Below, piece by piece: positions 6,870 to 13,812 of a DNA stretch of 14,860 bases (positions within the stretch are counted from its first letter, which is position 1; each line of letters opens with the position of its first letter). Position numbers and translations under genes: made by a program. Source of the stretch: Actinomycetota bacterium (GTDB lineage: Bacteria; Actinomycetota; Thermoleophilia; Gaiellales; Gaiellaceae); contig JACDBY010000190.1 of the NCBI GenBank assembly GCA_013694685.1, positions 1-14,860 on the forward strand, written 5' to 3'. The notes beneath the pieces were generated by a model. The model was not told the origin of the DNA. It did no database searches and was given only the letters and a program-made list of their open reading frames with translations.

Positions 6870-7778
6870 ATGTGCGGGATCGTTGGGCTGTTCGCGAAGA
6901 CCGGCGAGATCGAAGACCGGCTCGGGGCGTACCTCGGGGCGATGCTCGTGCAGATGTCGAGCCGTGGCCCCGACAGCGCCGGGGTCGCCGTCTATCGAGA
7001 GCCTGTGCCCGCAGGCTCGAGCAAGCTCGTCGTCTACTCGGCCGACCCTGCTGAGGACTGGGGCGCGCTCGCCGTCGCGCTCGGCAACCGGTTCGCTGCG
7101 TGCGAGCACCCCATGCGCCGTGCGAGCCACGCGGTGCTCGTAGTCGAGGGCGATGTCGACGACGTCTCGGGCTGGATTCACGACGAGCGCCCCGACCTGC
7201 GCGTGATGAGTGCCGGTCGCGTGATCGAGATCTACAAGGAGGTCGGCCTTCCTACCGCGTTCGCCGAGCGGTTCCGGCTCGAGGAGCTGGCGGGCTCCCA
7301 CGCGCTCGGTCACACGAGGATGGCCACCGAGAGCCGCGTCACGACGGAGGGCTCGCACCCGTTCTCGACCGGGCTCGACCTTTGCCTCGTCCACAACGGT
7401 TCGCTCTCGAACCACAATCGTCTGCGGCAGAGCCTGCGACGCGAGGGGATCGAGTTCCGGACGGAGAACGACACCGAGGTCGCCGCGGGCTATCTGGCGT
7501 GGCGGCTTCGAGAAGGAGCGTCGTTGCAGGAGGCGCTCGAGGGGTGCCTCGACGATCTCGACGGCTTCTACACGTTCCTCTGCGGAACCGCGGACGGCTT
7601 CGCGGTGTTGCGCGACCCGATCGCGTGCAAGCCGGCGGTGATGGCCGAGACCGACGACTGGGTCGCGATGGCCTCCGAATGGCGTGCCATCGCCGTGCTG
7701 CCGGGATCGGCGGAGGCCCGGCTGTGGGAGCCCGAGCCGGGCGTCGTGTACGCGTGGGAGCGGCAGGCGGTGGCGTGA
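6870..7778 (+). CDS. mgsA: N-methylglutamate synthase subunit A (class II glutamine amidotransferase)
   Basis: This 302-residue protein is a stand-alone class II glutamine amidotransferase domain. After Met removal the nucleophile is Cys2 (MCGIVGLF); further family motifs are SSRGPDSAGVAVY, LGHTRMATES, LCLVHNGSLSNHN and RTENDTEVAA. It corresponds to the N-terminal domain of large-subunit glutamate synthase and to GlxB/MgsA-type proteins. By analogy it hydrolyses the gamma-amide bond, and with gmaS next door the amide may be gamma-glutamylmethylamide, freeing methylamine for the FMN subunit; that step is inference. AAGGAG lies 11 nt before the ATG. Its stop overlaps the next gene's GTG as GTGA, so the three mgs genes are translationally coupled and likely form one complex. 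Confidence 0.85.
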   Translation: MCGIVGLFAKTGEIEDRLGAYLGAMLVQMSSRGPDSAGVAVYREPVPAGSSKLVVYSADPAEDWGALAVALGNRFAACEHPMRRASHAVLVVEGDVDDVSGWIHDERPDLRVMSAGRVIEIYKEVGLPTAFAERFRLEELAGSHALGHTRMATESRVTTEGSHPFSTGLDLCLVHNGSLSNHNRLRQSLRREGIEFRTENDTEVAAGYLAWRLREGASLQEALEGCLDDLDGFYTFLCGTADGFAVLRDPIACKPAVMAETDDWVAMASEWRAIAVLPGSAEARLWEPEPGVVYAWERQAVA

Positions 7779-8479
7779 GCGTCGCTGCCGCGGTCGAGAC
7801 GGTCGATCTGGCCGTCACGCCCCTGCGCGAGCTCAACCAGCGCCTCCACGACCTCGCGAGCGAGCCCGGGCCGCGGCACTGGCGCGTCGTCAATCCCAAC
7901 GGCGCGCACGCCATCGCCTGCGGCCTCGATGCGGACGTGGAGGTCGAGATCGATGGTCACGCGGGGTACTACTGCGCCGGCATGAACAAGCGCGCGACGG
8001 TGACGGTGCACGGCAACGTGAGCACCGGGGTCGCCGAGAACCTGATGTCGGGAAGAGTGATCGTGGAGGGCAGCGCGAGCCAGTCGTCCGGGGCGACCGG
8101 ACGAGGGGGATTGCTCGTCGTCCACGGCGACGCGTCGGCGCGCTGCGGCATCTCGATGAAAGGCATCGACATCGTCGTGCGTGGCAACGTCGGGCATCTG
8201 AGCGCCTTCATGGCTCAGACCGGCCGGCTGCTCGTCTGCGGCGATGCAGGCGAGGCGCTTGGCGACTCGATCTATGAGGCGAGGCTCTATGTCGCGGGAA
8301 TCGTCAATGGCCTCGGCGCCGATTGCGTCGAGAAGGAGGTTCGCGAGGAGCATCTCGCGGAGGTCCGGCAGCTGCTTGCTGCCGCCGAGATCACGGATGT
8401 CGAGCCCATGAGCTTTCGCCGCTACGGTTCGGCGCGCCGCCTCTACACCTTCGAGATCGATAACGCGGGCGCGTATTGA
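7775..8479 (+). CDS. mgsB: N-methylglutamate synthase subunit B (GltB-type GXGXG domain)
   Basis: This 234-residue protein carries the right-handed beta-helix GXGXG domain found at the C-terminus of glutamate synthase large subunits. The repeats run through residues about 50-190: VEVEIDGHAGYYCAGMNKRA, VTVHGNVSTGVAENLMSG, IVEGSASQSSGATGRGG, VVHGDASARCGISMKGID, VVRGNVGHLSAFMAQTG and VCGDAGEALGDSIYE. The domain is structural and helps hold the amidotransferase and FMN parts together. The GTG start at 7775 is supported by the 4-nt GTGA overlap with mgsA and by the lack of a later good start. The stop shares one base with the ATG of mgsC. Proteins of this kind are also annotated GlxC or glutamate synthase subunit 3. 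Confidence 0.85.
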   Translation: MSVAAAVETVDLAVTPLRELNQRLHDLASEPGPRHWRVVNPNGAHAIACGLDADVEVEIDGHAGYYCAGMNKRATVTVHGNVSTGVAENLMSGRVIVEGSASQSSGATGRGGLLVVHGDASARCGISMKGIDIVVRGNVGHLSAFMAQTGRLLVCGDAGEALGDSIYEARLYVAGIVNGLGADCVEKEVREEHLAEVRQLLAAAEITDVEPMSFRRYGSARRLYTFEIDNAGAY

Positions 8480-9840
8480 TGGCGACCGACGCCGGTTGGG
8501 GTCTGCGCGAGTCGTATCTCTACGACCGCCGCGTGATCGCCGAGATCCAGCGCGCCGCGCGGGAGGGAATCTACGACATCCGCGGCTTCGGCGCGAAGCG
8601 CAAGGTGCCGCACTTCGACGACCTGCTCTTCCTCGGGGCGAGCGTCTCGCGCTACCCGCTGGAGGGCTACCGCGAGCGCTGCGCGACCGATGTCGTGCTC
8701 GGCACGCGCTTTGCGAAGCGGCCGCTCGAGCTCGCGATCCCGGTCACGATCGCCGGGATGAGCTTCGGGGCGCTCTCGGGACCGGCGAAGGAGGCACTCG
8801 GCCGCGGTGCCTCGGAGGTCGGAACCTCGACGACGACCGGGGACGGTGGCATGACGCCGGAGGAGCGCGAGCACTCGACGCTGCTCGTCTACCAGCTGCT
8901 CCCGTCCCGCTACGGGATGAACCCCGACGACCTGCGCCGGGCCGACGCGATCGAAGTGGTGGTCGGGCAGGGCGCGAAACCGGGCGGCGGCGGGATGCTG
9001 CTCGGGCACAAGATCTCCGACCGCGTGGCCGCGATGCGCAACCTGCCGAAGGGCATCGACCAGCGCAGCGCCTCCCGCCACCCGGACTGGACGGGCCCCG
9101 ACGACCTGGAGATCAAGCTGCAGGAGCTGCGGGAGATCACCGATTGGCAGAAGCCCGTGTTCGTCAAGATCGGGGCGAGCCGCACGTACTACGACACCCA
9201 GCTGGCCGTGAAGGCGGGCGCCGACGTGATCGTGCTCGACGGGATGCAGGGGGGCACGGCCGCGACGCAGGATGTCTTCATCGAGCACGCCGGAATCCCG
9301 ACGCTCGCGGCGATCCCGCTCGCGGTCGAGGCGCTGCAGGAGCTCGGCATGCATCGCCAAGTGCAGCTGGTCGTCTCCGGCGGAATCCGGACGGGCGCCG
9401 ATGTCGCCAAGGCGCTTGCGCTCGGCGCGGACGCAGTCTCGATCGGTGTCGCAGCGCTGATCGCGATGGGCGACAACGCGCCTGAGCACGACGAGGACTA
9501 CCGTGCGCTCGGCAGCGCCGCCGGCTTCTACGACGACTGGCAGGCGGGTCGCGACCCGACCGGGATCTCGACGCAGGACGCCGACCTCGCAGCGCGTTTC
9601 GACCCGGAGCTCGGCGGGCGCAGGCTCGCGAACTACCTCCGCGTGCTGACGCTCGAGGCCCAGACGCTCGCGCGTGCCTGCGGGAAGTCGCACGTCCACA
9701 ACCTCGAGCCGGAGGATCTCGTGGCGCTCACCATCGAGGCCTCGCTGATGGCCCGAGTCCCACTCGCAGGGATGCAGCAGGGCCTCCTCGACGAGCTCGC
9801 CGACCGCGTCGCAGTGCGGCTGGCCGAGCAGACGTCGTGA
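8479..9840 (+). CDS. mgsC: N-methylglutamate synthase subunit C (FMN-binding glutamate synthase domain)
   Basis: This 453-residue protein matches the FMN-binding TIM-barrel domain of glutamate synthase (MgsC/GlxD type). Characteristic stretches are IPVTIAGMSFGALSGPAKEA, GQGAKPGGGGMLLGHKIS, PVFVKIGASRT, ADVIVLDGMQGGTAAT and VSGGIRTGADVAKALALGAD, which form the FMN and 2-oxoglutarate region. The C-terminal GKSHVHNLEPEDLVALTIEA is typical of this branch. Only two cysteines are present (in ERCATD and ARACGK), so the three-cysteine [3Fe-4S] site of true GltB is missing; GISTQD stands where the cluster motif would end. ATG 8479 overlaps the mgsB stop by one base. The FMN subunit is expected to form N-methylglutamate with MgsA and MgsB. 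No gltD-like electron-donor gene follows. Confidence 0.85.
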   Translation: MATDAGWGLRESYLYDRRVIAEIQRAAREGIYDIRGFGAKRKVPHFDDLLFLGASVSRYPLEGYRERCATDVVLGTRFAKRPLELAIPVTIAGMSFGALSGPAKEALGRGASEVGTSTTTGDGGMTPEEREHSTLLVYQLLPSRYGMNPDDLRRADAIEVVVGQGAKPGGGGMLLGHKISDRVAAMRNLPKGIDQRSASRHPDWTGPDDLEIKLQELREITDWQKPVFVKIGASRTYYDTQLAVKAGADVIVLDGMQGGTAATQDVFIEHAGIPTLAAIPLAVEALQELGMHRQVQLVVSGGIRTGADVAKALALGADAVSIGVAALIAMGDNAPEHDEDYRALGSAAGFYDDWQAGRDPTGISTQDADLAARFDPELGGRRLANYLRVLTLEAQTLARACGKSHVHNLEPEDLVALTIEASLMARVPLAGMQQGLLDELADRVAVRLAEQTS

Positions 9841-9898
9841 TGCTGATGAGCGCCTGACCCACCGTCACGTCCGGTGCTGGTGAGGTCCTCCGCATCGT

Positions 9899-9917
9899 CC
9901 CCTGAACCACTCAGGGG
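9899..9917. terminator. Possible bidirectional terminator between mgsC and iclR
   Basis: CCCCTGA (9899-9905) pairs perfectly with TCAGGGG (9911-9917) around ACCAC. It lies between two convergent genes and overlaps the iclR stop codon. No T-tract flanks it, so this is a moderate call. Confidence 0.4.
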
Positions 9918-10675
9918 CTCCAGCCCAGCGCGAGCGAGATCGCCCGAGCCCGCCGGAGCAGCCGCGGTGTCGCGGCGTCGACCTGGGCACGCCCGAAGCG
10001 GGCCGTCGGGCCCTGGAGCGCGACGATCGCGGCGAGTGCCCGCGTCGACGACCAGATCGGCGCGGCGACGGCGTTGAGGCCGGGCTCGCGCTCCTCGAAC
10101 GCCTCGGCGTAGCCACGGCCGCGGACGCGGTCGATCTCCGCGGCGAGCGCTCTCACGCCGGTGATCGTGTGCGGCGTGTACGCGCGCAGGGGACCTCGTG
10201 GCAGAGCCCGGCCGGCGAACGCGAGCATCACCTTCCCCGCCGACGATGCATGCGCGATCGACGGTCGCCCGAGCTGCGTCACGTGCTGGACGAAGTGGGC
10301 ACTCGGGACGAAGTCGACCGTGACGGCGTCTTCGTCTCCGGGAACGTGGAGCGTCGCTGTCTCCCCGGTCAGCCGGACGAGCTCCTCGAGGTGCGGGCGG
10401 GCGACCTGACGCACGTCGAGACGCGCGAGTACGGCGTTGGCGAGACGGACGACGCGGATCCCGAGGCGGTAGCGGCCGGTCTGCGGATCGTGCTCCACGA
10501 GCCCGGTGGAGGTCAGCGTCCCCAGCTGCCTCGAGACCGTGCTCGGGGGAAGAGCGAGCCGGCGCGCGAGCTCGTTCGTACCGAGCTCGCCTCCGTCCGC
10601 GAGCGCGTCGAGTACCGCCACCGCGCGCTGGGCGGCCTCGATGCGGCGCGTCGATGGTTGACGTCGAACTTGCAC
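9911..10675 (-). CDS. IclR-family transcriptional regulator
   Basis: This 254-residue regulator has an IclR winged helix-turn-helix at residues 12-72 (AAQRAVAVLDALADGGELGT, recognition region LPPSTVSRQLGTLTSTGLVE, wing TGRYRLGIRVVRLAN). A C-terminal effector-binding domain follows (QVARPHLEELVRLTGETATL, HVTQLGRPSIAHASSAGKVM, ITGVRALAAEIDRVRGRGYA). IclR proteins repress or activate catabolic operons in response to small metabolites. I choose the GTG at 10675: it gives the usual length, begins just before the DNA-binding domain, and lies downstream of a plausible promoter and operator. In-frame ATGs at 10729 and 10738 would add 18-21 residues and swallow the operator; a GAGGAG just before 10738 is the main argument for them. 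The gene is divergent from soxD, which it probably controls together with itself. Confidence 0.85.
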   Translation of the reverse strand: MQVRRQPSTRRIEAAQRAVAVLDALADGGELGTNELARRLALPPSTVSRQLGTLTSTGLVEHDPQTGRYRLGIRVVRLANAVLARLDVRQVARPHLEELVRLTGETATLHVPGDEDAVTVDFVPSAHFVQHVTQLGRPSIAHASSAGKVMLAFAGRALPRGPLRAYTPHTITGVRALAAEIDRVRGRGYAEAFEEREPGLNAVAAPIWSSTRALAAIVALQGPTARFGRAQVDAATPRLLRRARAISLALGWSP

Positions 10676-10687
10676 AGACGGTAGATT
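10658..10687 (+). promoter_or_regulatory. Promoter of the soxDAGB operon
   Basis: TTGACG (10658-10663), an 18-nt spacer and TAGATT (10682-10687) make a sigma70-type promoter about 50 nt before the soxD ATG. The transcription start would fall inside the operator palindromes at 10686-10713. Five and four of six consensus bases match at -35 and -10. Confidence 0.5.
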
Positions 10688-10713
10688 CGCGTTGCGAACG
10701 GCGAGACGCCGTT
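10686..10713. promoter_or_regulatory. Double palindrome, likely IclR operator
   Basis: TTCGC (10686-10690) and GCGAA (10694-10698) form one dyad; AACGGCG (10697-10703) and CGCCGTT (10707-10713) form a second, perfect 7-bp dyad. GTTGCG recurs 20 bp apart (10691, 10711). The pair sits between the two divergent promoters, where a bound IclR protein could control both directions. Confidence 0.5.
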
Positions 10714-10724
10714 GCGCTGTGTGG

Positions 10725-10753
10725 AACATAGCGGACATGTCGCTCCTCGTCAC
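10725..10753 (-). promoter_or_regulatory. Promoter of iclR
   Basis: Reading the minus strand, GTGACG (10753-10748), a 17-nt spacer and TATGTT (10730-10725) point towards iclR. Four of six consensus bases match in each hexamer. Transcription would start just before the operator palindromes, mirroring the soxD promoter on the other side. Confidence 0.35.
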
Positions 10754-11057
10754 CTGCCCGAATTGCGGTCCGCGCGAAGTGGAGGAGTTGCGCTGCGCCG
10801 GCGAGTCGACCAAACGCCCGGCCGCCGCGGCGCCGAGTCAGCGTGAGCTGAACGAGTACGTGTACTTTCGCGACAACGTCTGGGGCGTGCAGCGGGAGTG
10901 GTGGTTCTGCCGGGTCTGCGAGGAGTGGTTCCTGGCCGAGCGGCACACGTATACGAACGAGGTCGTGCGCACGTGGCATCCGGGGCCGGCCGACTCCCCC
11001 GGCGGCCGGGACGGATCCGAGGCCGCCTCGCAGCAAGAAGGCGCGCAGGTTCTGTGA
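10737..11057 (+). CDS. soxD: Sarcosine-oxidase-type delta subunit (probable N-methylglutamate dehydrogenase subunit, MgdB)
   Basis: This 106-residue protein is the small zinc-binding delta subunit of the heterotetrameric sarcosine oxidase family. The N-terminal LVTCPNCGPREVEEL has the first zinc pair Cys7 and Cys10; FRDNVWGVQREWWFCRVCEEWF has a second pair, Cys58 and Cys61. In the usual family pattern the second pair comes from a WFHxxGC motif (His and Cys), so a His-to-Cys ligand change is likely here. Delta subunits are structural partners of the alpha/beta/gamma core. The ATG at 10737 is chosen because LLxxCPxCG is the normal N-terminus; an upstream in-frame extension to 10692 overlaps the operator. 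The tail after residue 80 is Gly/Ala/Gln-rich and unconserved. The gene is followed by a 94-nt gap that holds a two-hairpin repeat. Confidence 0.85.
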   Translation: MSLLVTCPNCGPREVEELRCAGESTKRPAAAAPSQRELNEYVYFRDNVWGVQREWWFCRVCEEWFLAERHTYTNEVVRTWHPGPADSPGGRDGSEAASQQEGAQVL

Positions 11058-11071
11058 GGCTTGCGTGCCTG

Positions 11072-11145
11072 AAGAGCAGGTGTCCGACTGAAGTCGGACA
11101 CCCGGGGATCGACCGGTGTCGGACTTCAGTCCGACACCTGCTCTT
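11072..11145 (+). repeat. Two-hairpin inverted repeat element between soxD and soxA
   Basis: Two 31-nt arms (11072-11102 and 11115-11145) are inverted copies differing at two positions, with a 12-nt spacer. Each arm contains its own perfect 11-bp hairpin: GGTGTCCGACT/AGTCGGACACC with loop GA, and GGTGTCGGACT/AGTCCGACACC with loop TC. The outer AAGAGCA and TGCTCTT also pair. The two differences between the units are compensatory (C-G swapped to G-C), which points to selection on, or inheritance of, the fold. The element ends 6 nt before the soxA ATG and occupies the place of a ribosome-binding site. It is probably a dispersed REP-like element. Confidence 0.75.
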
Positions 11146-11151
11146 GACCAC

Positions 11152-13812
11152 ATGACGCGTTTGGCCCCGCAGCCGTACGAGCTCATCGACCGCTCGATCG
11201 CGGTCACGTTTCTCTTCGACGGGAAGCCCGTCACGGCGTTCGGTGGCGACACGATCGGCTCCGCGCTCTATGCCTCCGGACGCCGCGTTTTTTCGCGCAG
11301 CTTCAAGTACCACCGTCCGCGCGGGCTCATGTGCTGCTCGGGCCACTGCGCGAACTGCCAGATGACCGTCGACGGGGAGCCGTCGATCCGCGTCTGCGTG
11401 ACGCCCGTGCGCGAGGGCGCGGTGGTGAAGGGCCAGAACTTCGTCGGCTCGCTCGACCGCGACCTGATGCAGGTGACCGACAAGCTCGGCGGCCCGTTCA
11501 CGCCGCCCGGTTTCTACTACAAGACGTTCATCCGGCCGCGCAGGCTCTGGCCGCTCTACGAGAAGGTGCTGCGCGGCGCAGCCGGTCTGGGTCGCCTGGA
11601 TCCGCGGGGCACACCGCGACCCCGGATCGACGTCGAGCACCGGCACGCGGACGTGCTCGTGGTCGGCGGCGGGGAGGCCGGATTGAGGACGGCAACGGAT
11701 GCCGCGAGTGCCGGTCGGCACGTGATCCTCGTCGAGGAGGGACCCGAGGTCGGCGGTGCCCTGCTCGCCGATCCCGATGGTCACCTGCGCGCCGCGGAGC
11801 TGAAGCGGCGGGCGCTCGCTGCGGGGGTCGAGCTGCTCGCGCCCGCGATCGCGATCGGGCTCTTCGAGTACGGCTTCGTTCCCGTCGCCTGCGAGAACCG
11901 GCTCGTCAGGATCCGAGCCGAGGCGGTCGTGGTCGCGACCGGCATCGTCGAGCAGCCGCTCGTCTTTCCGGGCAACGATCTCGTCGGGGTGATGCTCCCC
12001 GACGGCGTGCGGCGGCTCGTGAACCGCTTCTCGATCAAGCCGGCCGAGCGTGCGTTCGTGCTCACGGCCGACGATCGCGGCCTCGCGGCGGCCGCCGATC
12101 TCGAGCGTGCCGGGGTCGAGCTCGTGGGTCTCCTCGACCTGCGGGAAGGCCAGCCCCCGAACATCGAGGCGCGAGGGCACAAGGGACGGGTGGAGGCGGT
12201 GTCGGTCAACGGCAAGCTGACACGGACCGATCTCGTCGTGATGTCCGGCAGCCCGCAGCCGAACTACAAGCTGCTCGCCCAGGCGGGCGCACGGGTCGAG
12301 TACGACGAGACGCGTGGGATCTTCATCCCCACGGATCTCCCTGCCAGCGTGACCGCGGTGGGGGGCGCCGCCGGCGAGGTCGGCGAGCCGGCGGTGACGA
12401 CCCCCGTGCTCGGGTACACCGGCGAGAAGAGCTTCATCTGCTTCTGTGAGGACCAGACGGCGAAGGACCTGAAGTACGCGATCGCGGAGGGCTTCGACTC
12501 GATCGAGCTCTCGAAGCGCTACACCACCGTGACGATGGGGCCGTGTCAGGGACGCCTCTGCCACGTCAACTCGATCCGCGTCTACGCGAGGGCGACCGGG
12601 CTCGACGAGAACGCGATCGGCACGACCACGGCGCGCCCTCCGCACACCCCGATCACGCTCGGGCTCCTCGCGGGTCACCCGGAGGAGCCGGTCAAGCGAA
12701 CGTCGCTCCACAACGCCCATGAGGCCCTCGGGGCGCGGATGATGTGGACGGGCGCCTGGAAGCGGCCGCACTCCTACGGTGCAGACGCCGGCGCGGAGGC
12801 GCGCCAGGTTCATCGCGCGGTGGGTCTGATCGACGTCTCGACGCTCGGGAAGCTCCTCGTCACAGGACCGGAGGCAGGCGCTTTCCTCGACCGCGTCTAC
12901 CCGAACCGCTTCTCCGACCTGAAGGCTGGCCGAGTCCGCTACGGCGTGCTGACCGGCGACGCGGGTCGGATCATGGACGACGGCACCGTCGCGCGGCTCG
13001 ACGACGAGACGTTCTACGTCACCACGACCTCGACCGGTGCCGACGCCGTCTACCAGTGGTTCACCTGGTGGAACGCGGTGTGGCAGCTCGACGCGCGGTT
13101 CACGCAACTCACGGGTGCCATCGCCGCGATCAATGCGGCGGGGCCGAAGGCGCGCGAGCTGATGGAGCGTGTCTCCGCCGACGACTTCTCGAACGAGGGG
13201 CTCAGGTACCTCGACGCGCGCCAGGTACGGGTTGCTGGGGTCCCCGCCCTGGCGCTCCGGATCGGCTTCGTCGGCGAGCTCGGCTACGAACTCCACTTCC
13301 CGAGCCCCCATGGGGATCACGTCTGGGAGACGCTCCTCGAGCAGGGTCGCGAGCTCGACGTCGCTCCGTTCGGGCTCGAGCCGCAGCGCATCCTCCGCCT
13401 CGAGAAGGGGCACGTGATCGTCGGACAGGACACCGACTCCGAGTCGAACCTGCACGAGGCGGCGATGCCGTGGCTCGTCAAGAACGAGAAGGAGTTCGAG
13501 TGGGTCGGCAAGTGGGCGACCCAGGCGGCCGCCGACCGCGGCCTCCGGTGGATGCTCGTCGGCTTCGAGAGTCCGAGCGGCGCAATCCCGGTGGAGGGCG
13601 GTCAGGTGGTGATCGACGGTGTCTCATCCGGTCGGGTGACCTCGGTGCGCCGCTCAGAGGAGCTCGGGAAGGTGATCGGGCTCGCGATCGTCCCGCACGC
13701 GCTCGCGGTCGACGGTGGCCGCTTCGACGTGCAGGTGAACGGCAAGGCGGTGCCGATGCGCGTCCACCTCGGCCCGTTCTTCGACCCCGCGGGCGAACGG
13801 CTCAAGGCATGA
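11152..13812 (+). CDS. soxA: Sarcosine-oxidase-type alpha subunit with two [2Fe-2S] motifs (probable N-methylglutamate dehydrogenase subunit, MgdC)
   Basis: This 886-residue protein is the large alpha subunit. An N-terminal ferredoxin-like domain (RSFKYHRPRGL) has cysteines 61, 66, 69 and 82 in a C-x4-C-x2-C-x12-C array. A Rossmann dinucleotide domain follows (VVGGGEAGLRTATDAASAG, residues 170-188). Cys430, Cys432, Cys465 and Cys470 (CFC and GPCQGRLC) form a BFD-like cluster site, and the C-terminal part from about 510 is a GcvT-like folate domain (RIMDDGTV at 606-613, GELGYE at 708-713). Classical sarcosine oxidase alpha subunits lack these cysteines and are somewhat longer (about 965-1000). 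The complex should demethylate a secondary N-methyl amine, here probably N-methylglutamate, passing the C1 unit to tetrahydrofolate. I choose ATG 11152; the in-frame GTG at 11116-11118 is repeat sequence. The stop overlaps soxG as ATGA. Confidence 0.88.
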   Translation: MTRLAPQPYELIDRSIAVTFLFDGKPVTAFGGDTIGSALYASGRRVFSRSFKYHRPRGLMCCSGHCANCQMTVDGEPSIRVCVTPVREGAVVKGQNFVGSLDRDLMQVTDKLGGPFTPPGFYYKTFIRPRRLWPLYEKVLRGAAGLGRLDPRGTPRPRIDVEHRHADVLVVGGGEAGLRTATDAASAGRHVILVEEGPEVGGALLADPDGHLRAAELKRRALAAGVELLAPAIAIGLFEYGFVPVACENRLVRIRAEAVVVATGIVEQPLVFPGNDLVGVMLPDGVRRLVNRFSIKPAERAFVLTADDRGLAAAADLERAGVELVGLLDLREGQPPNIEARGHKGRVEAVSVNGKLTRTDLVVMSGSPQPNYKLLAQAGARVEYDETRGIFIPTDLPASVTAVGGAAGEVGEPAVTTPVLGYTGEKSFICFCEDQTAKDLKYAIAEGFDSIELSKRYTTVTMGPCQGRLCHVNSIRVYARATGLDENAIGTTTARPPHTPITLGLLAGHPEEPVKRTSLHNAHEALGARMMWTGAWKRPHSYGADAGAEARQVHRAVGLIDVSTLGKLLVTGPEAGAFLDRVYPNRFSDLKAGRVRYGVLTGDAGRIMDDGTVARLDDETFYVTTTSTGADAVYQWFTWWNAVWQLDARFTQLTGAIAAINAAGPKARELMERVSADDFSNEGLRYLDARQVRVAGVPALALRIGFVGELGYELHFPSPHGDHVWETLLEQGRELDVAPFGLEPQRILRLEKGHVIVGQDTDSESNLHEAAMPWLVKNEKEFEWVGKWATQAAADRGLRWMLVGFESPSGAIPVEGGQVVIDGVSSGRVTSVRRSEELGKVIGLAIVPHALAVDGGRFDVQVNGKAVPMRVHLGPFFDPAGERLKA

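Noticed and set aside
8479..9840. Ordinary glutamate synthase (gltB) broken into three pieces
   Set aside because: The three parts are complete, have tidy 1-4 nt overlaps, and match the known separate-subunit family; there is no gltD and no cluster cysteines.
11072..11145. CRISPR repeat or intrinsic terminator
   Set aside because: There are only two units in opposite orientation with no unique spacers, and no T-run follows either hairpin.
11116..11151. Upstream GTG start for soxA, adding 12 residues
   Set aside because: The extra codons are entirely repeat sequence. The family N-terminus (MTRL followed by a region ending in SIAVTFLFDG) begins at ATG 11152. I keep it as a weak alternative because no ribosome-binding site precedes the ATG.
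10750..13455. 901-codon open frame on the minus strand opposite soxD/soxA
   Set aside because: It mirrors the codon structure of soxA, has no family motif, and runs through the repeat element; a GC artefact.
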